From contig JAHYIO010000004.1 in assembly GCA_020543525.1 (NCBI GenBank), forward strand, positions 1,860,001 to 1,924,000: 64,000 bases of DNA, read 5' to 3'. The translations under genes were made by a program, and so were the position numbers. Of the stretch, positions 39,453 to 49,686 are shown one piece after another. How positions within the stretch are numbered: position 1 is the first letter of the stretch; every line of letters starts with the position of its first letter. Under the pieces are notes generated by a model that saw only the letters and a list, made by a program, of their open reading frames with translations, was not told where the DNA came from and made no database searches. This stretch comes from Coriolopsis trogii. Its lineage: Eukaryota > Basidiomycota > Agaricomycetes > Polyporales > Polyporaceae.

Positions 39453-39928
39453 CTATATGTTGAAGATGAGCACCAACAAACCTATCTCCACAACAAATAT
39501 CACGATCGACAGCGCTGCTACGATGAACCCCGCCGTGACAAACGGACGTCCAAAGTTGCGTTTGCCTGTCTGGCCGACGGTCTTGATCGCATTCTCATAC
39601 GTCGCTGGGTTGCGATGCTTGTCCGCGAAGTCGTGCCTGGAGTGGCGTTGGCGGAAGTATGCTATGATGAAGAGCATCCCCGCTAGGACGGTGTAAAGTA
39701 TGCCGACTGACCCATAGGCAAGATGGGTCATGCACTCTTGGTAAAGGGGTAGATGAGTGTGAGCTCACTCTTGAAGAATCGGCGGTCGAAGAGCCGGAGG
39801 ATGGTGAGCGCATATCCGAGGTTGCTGATAGCACTACGACCATATGCACCGTCGAACGTTCTCTGACGAGCACGGAGCTCGACTGTGACATTCCCTGGCC
39901 TAAGTGCAAGGCTGCCTGCCAACTGCAT
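39453..39928 (-). CDS. DUF202 three-helix membrane protein
   Basis: Short membrane protein, 137 residues, exons 39928-39769 and 39706-39453. DUF202 landmarks are ALRPGNVTVELRARQRTFDG followed by YGRSAISNLGYALTILRLFDRR; the intron removes 62 nt and restores RRFFKIGILYTVLAG. Three predicted transmembrane helices lie at ISNLGYALTILRLF, GILYTVLAGMLFIIAYF and FVTAGFIVAALSIVIFVVEIG. Related proteins include the membrane part of the vacuolar Vtc polyphosphate system, but this one has no SPX or catalytic domain. Function unknown. Confidence 0.82.
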
Positions 39929-40364
39929 GCAGCATACCTAGTTCATTGACGTCTTGTGGGTAGAAAGACTTGGAGCGGTGCCCGCTGCATGTTTGTTGAT
40001 TCGTGAGTACGAACGTCGACGTAGTGGTTGATTGACCGACCGGTAGTATCGATGACGATCCGAAAGATCGCTGCTGCTATGAATCATGTCTATGTTCTGT
40101 CGTGTTCTGACCGATGTTGATGGTGGAGACCTGGCAGGTGTGGTTACATGCCGCCGCAGATGGTGGACGTGGGCAAGGCGTGTCCAAGCGTGTGTCCACC
40201 CAAACGCCATTTGTATTACGTAATAAAGCTGGGGCGCCCAAGATTCGGCTCAGACGCTCATAGATTGTTCACGGCACGTTCACCGCGGCGCTTACCGAGG
40301 CTCTGTGCTTGCTTGCTCTTACCTCTCACCGCCTCTAACCTCTCTTCCCCCTCTGAGTGGCGTC
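39929..40364. other. Divergent promoter region
   Basis: Shared by the DUF202 gene (minus) and the DNAJC7-like gene (plus). No gene seen. Confidence 0.45.
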
Positions 40365-42783
40365 ATGACGAACAAAAAGAACAAACAAGCAAAGAAGAAG
40401 CAGCAAGCTGCCAAGGTGGCAGAAAGCGGGTCCTCTGAGCAGTACGTCTCTTTGTTATATCGGTATACGCGCACTTACTACATGTTGTCTAGGCACGAGA
40501 AGGAAGAGATGGAGGTCGAGGTTGAGCTTGGCCAAGACTCAGCTGAATCATCAACGCACGACGTGGAAGATGAGACTCCCGCTGAAGTGCCCGTTGAGGA
40601 ACCGGATGCGGACAAGATCAAAGAACAGGGAAATGCCGCGTTCAAGGCGGGACGTTTCCAGGATGCCATTGATCAATATAGCAGAGCCATTGGTATGTCG
40701 CTTCGTCATATCTGTGGACCTTCTATTGCTGGGGAATGCTGGGGAGAACGATTGCACGGCGGTCAAGCGATGCGTCGCGCCTAGTCAATCTCGTCCCTGC
40801 TCAAACGTCTCCTCCGTTTTGTCCTCACAAAGAATGTGCTGTTGAGGTATATGAGCCCATGAGATGGAGCCAAAGGACGAGAGGCCATAACTAGAGGGAC
40901 TGTAGGGCCGAATAGGTCTACCCCGAAGACGGGGAGTTTTTGGGGTATGCCACTAACACGGCAGCATGGCGCCCGTGTACTTGATTTGTTCACCGTCCCT
41001 ATCGCCGGGATGTACTGCCCTGCACACGAGGAGTGTTGAGTCTGCGGTGTTTTATCATGAGTTCATCCGCTTGAACCGGTCTGGCGTTCCCTTTGCTCTT
41101 ACCTAAGGCGAGTGAACGTCTCAAGTGTGATCTCACATGCCTCCCCGCTACAGATCTTCGTCCTTCAGAACCGACATTCTGGACCAACCGTGCGGCTGCA
41201 TACATGGCGTTGAAGCGATTCAAGCCGGCATTATCGGACTGCCAACAAGCTGCGACTCTCCAAGCCGACGCGCCACAGCCTAAAACACTTGTTCGTCTCG
41301 CCCGTTGTCAACTATCAACAGGGTCCACCGCTCCCGCCCTGTCCACGTTACGCACTGTGCTTAATATCGAAGCGAAGAACGCCGCAGCTCTGCAGCTGCA
41401 GCAGCGAGTACTGGAGCTCGAGGCGCACCTCCGCAATCTCGAAGGCGCACGCGAGCGGAAAGATTGGGGTATGGCGAGGATCGCGCTGGACAAGTGCATG
41501 CAAGTCATCGAAGGCGAGGGCGGAGACATCCCAATACAGTGGCGAATCTGGAGAATAGAGCTCGAAATCGCGAAGAAGAACTGGGATGCGGCGAGCATGG
41601 CGGCAAAGTGCGTCCGGTGATCGTTCCTCCTCTTTCTCGAGTGCACTCACCTATCATGTGGTGTTCCAGTGATGCTTTGCGGTCAGATTCGAACTCTCCT
41701 GACGTGATGACCGTGCGGGGTTTGCTGTTGTTCTTGACGGCCAAGACGGCACAAGCCACGCAACACGTCCAGTCTGCACTGCGGTTAGACCCCGGCCACG
41801 AGGCGGCCATGAAGCTCCGGAAACGGATCAAGGACGTGGAGCGCCTCAAGGAAGAGGGCAACGTCGCTTTCAAGGCCGGCAAGCTGGCGGAGGCAGCCGC
41901 AAAGTACGGTGAAGCCCTCGACCGGATCGGCTCGGACGAGCGCGAAGGCGGAGGCGGGCAGATCCGCGCGATGCTCCTCTCGAACCGGGCAACGACGTTT
42001 GTCAAGCTCGAGCGGTACGACGACGCGCTGGCGGACACGGAGGCGTCGCTGCTGTTGAACTCGACGTCGTTCAAGGCGCTCCGGACACGCGCGCGGATCC
42101 ACCTGCACATGGAGAAGTTCGACGCCGCGATCTCTGACTTCAAGTCGGCGATCGAGCAGGCCGGGTTCGAGAACTGCGACGCGGACGTGCGCGCGATGAA
42201 GGCCGAGCTGAAGAAGGCCGAGGTCGCGCTGAAGAGGAGCAAGACGAAGGATTACTACAAGATCCTCGGCGTCGAGCGCACGTGCACCGAGGCCGAGATC
42301 CGTAAGGCGTACCGGAGAGAGTCGCTCAAGCACCATCCCGACAAGGTGCGTAGGCTGTTTGCTTTAATCGTCCCCCCACGTACGCCGTGTGCGGTGTTGT
42401 GGCGGATGCGTGTACGGCTCCCGTGTGTGAGGCTGGATTGTTGACGGCCTGTTCCCTCGTTCGTGACGCAGGGCGGAGACGAGGAGAAGTTCAAGCTCGT
42501 CGTCGAGGCGAACTCCATCTTGTCTGACCCGCAGAAACGGCAGCGGTACGACATGGGCGAGGACGAGGAGGAGGATGGGTTCGGAGGCATGGGCCCTGGC
42601 GGCGTGGATCTCTCGGATCTGTTCGCTCAGTTCCATGGTGCTGGGTTCGGGGCGCGGGGTCCGAGTGGCTTCTCGTCGTTTGGCGGCGGCGGCGGCGGCG
42701 GCGGCGGGGGGTTCGGCGGAGGATATGGCGGGGGAGGGTTCGGCGGAGGTGGATATGGCGGGTACTCCAGGGGAGGCTGGTGA
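40365..42783 (+). CDS. TPR and J-domain cochaperone, DNAJC7/Tpr2-like
   Basis: Hsp40 that links Hsp70 and Hsp90 through TPR repeats. Exons 40365-40441, 40493-40692, 41154-41607, 41670-42345 and 42472-42783 give 572 residues. A lysine-rich N-terminus and acidic stretch lead to TPR units (KIKEQGNAAFKAGRFQDAID, FWTNRAAAYMALKRFKPAL, RLKEEGNVAFKAGKLAEAA, AMLLSNRATTFVKLERYDDA). The J domain near 430-490 reads DYYKILGVERTCTEAEIRKA with HPD at 466-468 (an intron falls one codon later), then a Gly/Phe-rich C-terminus (GFGGGYGGGGFGGG). Order and length fit DNAJC7. The intron at 40693-41153 is 461 nt, some eight times longer than others here. Confidence 0.92.
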
Positions 42784-43172
42784 TGTAAGTCGTAAACACT
42801 CTCAGACGTCCTCTTGTCAAATACTCATCGGAATATTTGTATGCACAGGTCTCCGTTCTGTCAGCGCCTTGCCATTCATCCTATTGCTCGTCCTTGATGT
42901 TGTTGATCTGCTTTATCCGCCTTGTTCTACTGTAGAGCGTGTACTCTGCTAGTGTCCGTCCTCTCACCGCACTGTACCCTTACCAATTCTTCTGTTCCGT
43001 TCATCCCAAACCATTTGCCGGGACTCGTACCTTCCGCAACACTCGGTGACGTGTCATGAGTTGAGGTCGTCTATGCATAATGCGCTACACTACTAACATT
43101 AGATCCAGCAATAAGGTACTTTCTACCACTACCCCACGCGGGGCCCCGAAGACAAGACGTGCGAAAAGGGGT
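42784..43172. other. Convergent 3' region, no gene seen
   Basis: Between the ends of the DNAJC7-like and OXA1 genes. T-rich, likely polyadenylation region. Confidence 0.45.
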
Positions 43173-44458
43173 TTACCGCCGGCGAGCAGCATCCGTGGCA
43201 CGAGCCCCGGCCATCTTGTCCGCCCACCACTTCCGGGCGTACACGAAAGACTCGCGCATCGAGGGCGCGGGCGTACGGAGATGCTTGGGAATAATTGGGA
43301 TGCCGAGCATGCGGCGGATCGCCGGCTGGCGGAGGATTAGACTTTGCCCAATCATGGCAAGGATGCTGGTAGTGAGGTAGACGAGCACGCCCGAGGAGAG
43401 GTTGGCCATGAGGAAGACGGAGCCCGTGGTGAGGATGCGGAGGAAGTTCATGATATGGCCCATCTGCGGTGTCTGGCCAACGAGGTCGCGCATTGATACC
43501 TGTTGGTCTGTCGTGTGAGCATACGACTAGGCTAGGTTGAGGCAAGTGTTCTGAGCGCGTACCGAAATCTGCACGTTCATGAGGAGGGTCGCGATGATGG
43601 GTAATGTCCAGGTCGGGTCGACGACAGTCAAGTCTGGGACCCACGCGAACCCGCTGTACTTCAATTGCTCGACCGGGAAGTCGCACAGCGTCTTGACCCC
43701 GAAGAACATGCCGAGCGTAACTGGCAGTTGAATAAACGGCGCGAGAGCCATTCCACCCAGGCTCGTGCCCGCCTTCTCATAGATGAGTTTCTGCTTGAGG
43801 GCAGCACGCTGCATCGCAAGCATGTCCTTCTTGGCCTGCGCGGCCGACATCTCATCACGAATTTTCGCAATGTCGGCCTGGTAGGGCGCGAGCGCAGCTG
43901 TGCTCTGGAGCTGCTTGACGGTGAAGGGGAAGAGCACGACACGGGAGAGGACGGTCGACGCGACGATAGTCCAGAACCACGGCATGCCCGTTGAAACGTT
44001 GATGAGTTCCATCGTCCACCGACAAATGCCTGCGGGCGACCAGCCGGCGAGGCCGAGTGCGGCCAGGTCTCCGTAGTTCAGTGGGGGCGGTATTGATGCG
44101 ATGGCATCCACCGGAACGGAGTCAACAGGGATAGGAGCATCCGGAGCAAGCGCAGCGTCAGGTGCTGGTATGGAAGAGGACGGGTCTGCGAGCGGCGTTG
44201 AGTCTACCTGGACAGGGTCTGCGGAGGCTGTTTCAACAGCCGCTTCGTCGGGAACCTCTGGCGGTGTTTGCACTACGGACTGCTCCGGTGCTCTTGATGT
44301 GCTCGACTTACCCCAGCCCCAGAGGGACAGGGAACGAGAGCCGGGCTGTAAGCTTCGCAGCTCATGACGAGCCAGTCCAAGTCTACCGTACTATTGGGTA
44401 ATTGAGCATTGTCACAGCCAGAACGCGCAGTACTCACCTGCAGACTTGTTGTTGTCAT
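43173..44458 (-). CDS. OXA1: Mitochondrial inner-membrane insertase OXA1
   Basis: YidC/Oxa1/Alb3 insertase that places mitochondrially encoded subunits into the inner membrane. Exons 44458-44438 (21 nt, MTTTSLQ), 44390-43563 and 43499-43173; 391 residues. The N-terminus is rich in Arg and Leu (YGRLGLARHELRSLQPGSRS), a plausible presequence, followed by SLWGWGKSS. The core includes MPWFWTIVASTVLSRVVLFP, the cytosolic-type hairpin with AAQAKKDMLAMQRAALKQK, then FIQLPVTLGMFFGVKTL, TWTLPIIATLLMNVQIS and TGSVFLMANLSSGVLVYLTT. The membrane topology, a conserved Arg in helix 1 and a basic tail (ARRR) agree with the family. Only a 21-nt first exon gives a start codon in frame, so the 5' end is a model. 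A CACGTG lies about 290 nt upstream (44750-44755). Confidence 0.9.
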
Positions 44459-44819
44459 GAGCCTTACTGACGATGAACTCACGCTCGGTCTGGCCGCCCT
44501 GGTCTTTCAGTGAGACTCCGAGCTTGCCGTGAGGAGACATGTGCGACATACCGAAGACCCACGGCGCCCAGACGCCCCATATACCCAACACACAGCACCA
44601 TAACGTCCTACGCTGCCTTCCTAAACCGGATAACAGTGAACAGGAGAGGTGGAGGAGAAGACGTGGACGTCGGGAACAGAGGTGAGTTCTGCCCAGTGCC
44701 AGTGCCGTGCCACCAGTACCAAGGCGGGCGCTCCTCAGAATTTCCCGAGCACGTGATAGGCGGGAATTGCCGTATCGAGAAGTGGTCGGCACAGGTGCGG
44801 CGTCCGAGGCTCGGGCCAT
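44412..44819 (-). CDS. Possible small membrane protein overlapping the OXA1 5' end
   Basis: Open frame on the same strand as OXA1 in another phase, overlapping its first exon. From the ATG at 44819 it reads an Arg-rich segment, one hydrophobic segment (CCVLGIWGVWAPWVFGM), then a soluble-looking tail with SPHGKLGVSLKDQGG and EREFIVSKAHDNN. The tail looks protein-like, but no family is recognised. It may be a separate gene with upstream exons (for example from an ATG near 45083), an upstream ORF in the OXA1 leader, or chance. Confidence 0.3.
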   Translation of the reverse strand: MARASDAAPVPTTSRYGNSRLSRAREILRSARLGTGGTALALGRTHLCSRRPRLLLHLSCSLLSGLGRQRRTLWCCVLGIWGVWAPWVFGMSHMSPHGKLGVSLKDQGGQTEREFIVSKAHDNNKSAGEYCAFWL

Positions 44820-45787
44820 ATCAGCTGTCTCTTTGTCAGTCACACATCTATCACCAAAGCATAGAGGCACATCTATGTAGAGTAGACCTCGAAGTACATC
44901 CAACGGTGATAAGATTTATAAGACGATCAAGCAGCGAGTACTTACTGGTATGACCAGCTCTTTGTCTGGAAGAGACCGTGACTGCATATTTTCATTCAAA
45001 GCACCTGTTCGCTCGTATGAGATGACAATGTGTTCGTAGTGATGGGTGAACGGCGGTTTCCCGGAGTCAGTTGCGGTGGACATGGCACGGCGCCGAGTGT
45101 ATGCGGCAGAATCGCCGAGACGATGGAGACTGTCAGGTGAGGAAACTTGACAGATCCAGCGGTGAATACTTCGCTCACAATTATCTCTATGTAGATAATA
45201 TATGGACTTTCAGATTACGCCCGACTTAGCCCTTGGGTTGGTATGTGAAGCGTTGACATTGCACAGGCACCCTGGCAGCATTCATGTTGCTCGTACTACA
45301 TTGAAGCGGTGTGAAATCTACGGCCGACAGCGGAAGACTACAGACTGAGCCTCTCTTTTGGAAGGAAGCAATGGCTGGGAGCGGTTGTCTACCGATGACC
45401 AACGGTCTCTTCAGCCACCCACTGGGCCTACATAGGGAGTACAACAAATTCTCCTATTTGCTCGATGGTGTCAATTGCAATATTCCACTTGGAGATGAGT
45501 CAGTAGGCTCTTCTATCTGTTGAAGTCATTGTCCCAAGCTGGTTATATTGATAACTGCCTCCAGCATCGGCCGGCGAGCTACGACCCGTTACTTTGGCCG
45601 CATGCGGCCCCGCCCCCTCCTCGTGCATCAGCTCAGCATGTAGCCGATGTTTCCTCAGCTTTGATTTCCCACGGCTTGAGCTTTGGCCGGAGAACAATGG
45701 AAACGGGGGGGTGGCGCCATTGTCCCCCCTCTCAGGCCATGGTGTAACCAGAGAGCGCTTATGCTGTAAGCGCGGCAGACGCTCGTG
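44820..45787. other. Intergenic region
   Basis: Upstream of OXA1 and of the intron-dense unit. Contains CACGTG just inside the flank (44750-44755) and no supported complete gene. Confidence 0.4.
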
Positions 45788-45793
45788 TATAAA
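45788..45793 (+). promoter_or_regulatory. TATA box of the intron-dense unit
   Basis: TATAAA followed by a CT-rich initiator-like tract (45795-45860), which fits a basidiomycete core promoter directed to the right. Confidence 0.5.
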
Positions 45794-45970
45794 GCCCTCT
45801 CCGTCCGTCCATCCACGCTTTCTTCAGAACCTCCACCATCCCCTCCAATCCTCAACACCCAAGACATCCAAGCCGTGTGCCGTCGAACACAACCTATATA
45901 TAGCATGTCATCAGCAGCGTCTCCGTCGTGGCTAACCGTTCTTTGCAGTTAGCATTCACTCTGGTTAGAG

Positions 45971-48900
45971 ATGTTCACGGTTGGTTATGGGTTGTATATG
46001 CGGTGAGTTCTGTCTCGGAGTCCTTCTTACCGTTGAGCATGCCCCAGAGATATTTCATACCTTGGATTGACCCCGACGGACCGTAACCCTCTCCTTGGAC
46101 AAGGTGCGCCCTTCTTGCTTCTCCCTCGGGATCCTAACCATGTCTAGCTCGCGAACACAAGACGCAGTCAATCCGCTACTCAGCCTCCAGCACTACTTCA
46201 TGGCGCGTATCTTCCCGACTCCCTCCCGTCGCTCATATCCCTTTTCGCCATAGGTGCCTGGTTATAGCCCACGATGTCCAACCGCCTAGCTAGTACATCG
46301 ATATCGGCGAGTGGTTGATTTCTGTCGTTTTACGGCTAAGAGCTCTCCACAGATGTTTTTAATATGGATTGTCGCGATGCTTCTTCCCGTATAGTATTTT
46401 CGTGAGTGGTCCGTATGCACCGTGTCCTTGTGTGACCCCCTAGGAACGAACACACGTCAAGACGTCTGCCCGAAGCGCACACAGAATATTGGTGTCTTTC
46501 CTTTCGACTTCGGCGAGTGTCCCAACCCATCTTTCCATCGTGCTGACGTTGTTCTACCGTCTGATGTGTGCATCAATGCCGACCTCCGCAGAAGCCTGAA
46601 GAACTATCGACATGTCTCCCGTTGTTGCACGGTTGTTTTGACCTTTTCGTACTCCATGTCGAATGCGATGCTCGTTGCTTCTGGTGCGTAACCATCCTCG
46701 TTGACCTGTGCGCTTGACCTTCTTTGCAGGCCCCTGCCCCGCGCTGCTGACATCAAGTCATGGATCATGGTGTGTCCTCAATTCTATAGTCACCGTTGCT
46801 CACCTCTGCTGTTCCAGGATAGTCCTTCAATGTATGAGTGTCTCCGAGGCCTCAAGGTGCGCCTTCGTCGCCGTATATCGTGAGCTTACGATCTGTTGCA
46901 GGAATGTTCACGGCGCAAACCGTCAAGGTAGAGAAGGGTGACTGCTCTGCTCTCGAACGTTGACAGTCTCGATTCTGTGATCCCTTCTAACTAGGCCTCT
47001 GGTATACGTGGCATGCAGGCGAGTACTCAACTTATCGTCCCGAGATGCCGACCGTACCTCTTCAGTCAATGAGCGCGCCTGATTTTTTCCTGCGAGTGAG
47101 TGCTGTGTTGTTGTCTTGTGGCTGATTTCTATCTCCAGGCTGCATTCAGCGTAACGACTCGTTGGTGCGTACTTCAGCCTCCTTCTGCGCTCGCTGACTG
47201 CGACAATAGTACTAAGTTTACGTCAACCTACTGCCCAAGCAAAGGCTGTCTACTATCTGTGAGTGGCATCTATATGACTCTCATGGGCTCATATTCCCTT
47301 CCAGGTTGTGCCCATTTCAACATAAATCCATGTCGGCGCCAGCGAACTCTCCGAGTCTGGACTCCGTACGTCGGACACTTCATCGTCCCTGTTTTGCTGA
47401 TTTCGCAATCATACAGCCCTCGTTGACATTCATAGCGTCGAATTGTGGTGCGTGTTCTACTCTTTGCATGCTGTTGCTGATTTGGTCTCGTTAGTACGCG
47501 AAGAGTGAGAACGAACACTGAACACCTCGGCCTTTTGAAGCCCGTAAACCAAAGAAGGTACGAGATCCCTGCGTCAACACCGCGGCTCACCTCGTTCTTT
47601 CGTTAGAATATCAAGGTGTTATATGCGGCTCGCCCTCCCCTCCGATGCACGCATCACCTAACGTTAAGTTGTTCCTCTCTCGTATCATGGTGCTGATAAC
47701 GTGCTTCCAGATGTATCAAGCGTGCAACTTCCTTAGTTCGTGAACAGCACAGCTCTTCAGCGACTGGCAAGTGTTCTTCCTCTTCATCACCGTCGCTGAT
47801 ACTCTCTACATAAACAGGCACCAGAAGTCGATTGGAGTTAGCCTGCCCTGGTGCGTTACGGTTCCAAAGTCTCCGAGATCTCACTGCGCTTCTTAGATTC
47901 TCGGAAGTACAGCTCATTTCTCGCCGTGCTTGCAACCGAAGCTGATCTTTGGCGAGTGACCCACCTTTGGTTTATTGTCGCTGACAGCCCTTTGTGGAAG
48001 TTGAGCAAACAGTCTTAGGCGTGCCATCGTTGGCAGCCGGTATGTTCTTACTCGATCGTTCTATCATCATCGCCGCTGACCTTGACATTTCCTCATAGTA
48101 ACTCCGTGTATGCTGCCGCCTACTTCTGTCTCGCGGTGCGTGCTATCTGGAGAGGTGTTGGAGGCTTATCATGCTGTGTGCACAGATTCTCAAGACGTCC
48201 GTCTCTCGCAAGATCGACTCGACGTCTGGCATGTGTCACGATTATTTGCACCTCGTTGCTGATGTATTCTTCGCTAGCTCATGAGAAAGAGAGAGTACCA
48301 TCGGCTTCTTGCCCTTCTCAACAATGGGTACGTGCCCATTCCGTTGTTGCTGTAGTCGATGAGAGGTGCTGTCAGATTGCCGAATTGGTTCGAACTCGTC
48401 GTCGTCAACACTCGGCTATGAGAGGTGCGTTCTACTCTGCGATGTATTGTAGGCTAACAGCACCGCGTAGGCTAAGTACAATCACATGACAAGGCCAACA
48501 TCCGACATGTGAGATTTCGTTACTCATTTTCATGATGCTGACATTTTGATGATCGACCCGTAGGGTACATCTCCCATGTAGATGGCAGCTCCACGTTGAA
48601 CGTAACAATAGGTGAGTGCCCTTCTCTTCATCACCATCGCTGACGTGATTTGCACGAACAGGTGTCGAGAACTCGATGGGAAGTAACCTGCCTTCTTGCA
48701 TGGGCAGAGCAGGTGCATCCCCAATGCGCATGCATCGAGAGCTGATCGTCCTTTGCAGACTAGGTCTCCAGCCGCGCAAGAGCCGTATGCATAGAATCGG
48801 CGAGTCTCTTCCTTCTCGCACACCGTAGCTCATCTTGTTTCTTCCATAGTCATCGACTCGCGTCGAAGAAGCGATCATTAGCCGGTTTGCCACCGCTTGC

Positions 48901-49336
48901 TCGTGAGTACTCCTTACACTGGTACCAGTAGCTGATCTTCGTATTCAAGTCGCCGTGTCACCACTGGGAAGAAGATCCTCTTCGCTCTTGTGAGTTCTGT
49001 TGCCACCCGTTCTCTCCACTCACTTCGTGTCATAGAATCCTCGGTGCCAAACCTATCGGGACAAGTGAGTTTCCAGCATGCGCCGCCTTAAGCTGATACA
49101 GTAACATGTCAGACTTTTCGATACATGGGATACCTCACAATCAATGACCTCGAAGCTGATAGTTAACGACCAGGTTAGTTGCTCGGGTTGAAACGCACTG
49201 ACCTTTGGCGTAGGGCAGACGAGGGTTGATGAAGAGGGCGACGGTTGGAAGGACTCGAGGTACGGTCATCTGCTTAGCAGTTGCTCCTGGCGCAGGCCTC
49301 TCCGTGGCCCTCGGGATTAGTACCGTCTCTCAGTAA
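45971..49336 (+). CDS. Intron-dense gene of unknown product
   Basis: About 30 intron-like segments of 40-60 nt, each with a GT(G/A)(C/A)GT-type donor, a CTGAC/CTGAT/CTAAC branch site and an AG end, alternate with exons of 20-70 nt. Clear examples: 46684-46729, 48713-48763, 48903-48949, 48990-49035 and 49174-49213. The last seven exons (48662-48712, 48764-48784, 48850-48902, 48950-48989, 49036-49064, 49113-49173, 49214-49336) join without a stop into 125 codons; strings include WEVTCLLAWAEQ, KKILFALNPRCQTYRDKLF and a hydrophobic end, VICLAVAPGAGLSVALGIS. A second stop-free chain covers about 46.44-47.26 kb. I could not settle one frame across the middle, so start, exon set and product are unsure; it may be partly decayed. 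No family is recognised. It lies just upstream of CHO2, same strand. Confidence 0.5.
47708..48760 (+). repeat. Diverged duplicated modules inside the intron-dense gene
   Basis: Segment 47770-47850 and segment 48613-48692 align over an intron and its next exon (for instance TCTTCATCACC followed by GTCGCTGA or ATCGCTGA, later ACAG and GTTAGCCTGCC or AGTAACCTGCC). This suggests that part of the gene grew by tandem duplication about 0.85 kb apart. Confidence 0.4.
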
Positions 49337-49686
49337 TGTGAGAGATGGGAAGCCAACGTGCGCCGAAATGCAAAGTTAAGAGAAGAGTACTTAGTTCGTT
49401 GTATACTTGTAGCGTAAGAGTGGAATAAAATTATGCATGCCTCGCATGTGTGTCTCGCAGACTCTTGTCTGCGAGTGACCAGACAGCCGCAGTCATAGTT
49501 GATGATAACGATACGGGCGCGTCGATTGCCTGATCAGGGGGCGTGGCGGGGCGCCGGGGCGCGTAACAGTTGACGCGATGGCCAGCAAGGCTGGCATAAT
49601 GAGGCTAATAAACACGTGTCAATAAGTCTAGAAGCCTCCCCTGCCTGTGGCTTTACGTCTTTCGTCCAGCTTGTTTCCCATCCACC
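49337..49686. promoter_or_regulatory. Promoter region of CHO2
   Basis: It contains CACGTG at 49613-49618, 70 nt upstream of the CHO2 start. Yeast CHO2 is controlled by bHLH factors (Ino2/Ino4), so a bHLH site here is plausible. No gene is seen in the stretch. Confidence 0.4.

Noticed and set aside
48432..48893. 153-codon minus-strand frame across the intron-dense region
   Set aside because: It crosses five well-formed plus-strand introns and has no motif; I keep it only as an argument for checking strand of transcription.
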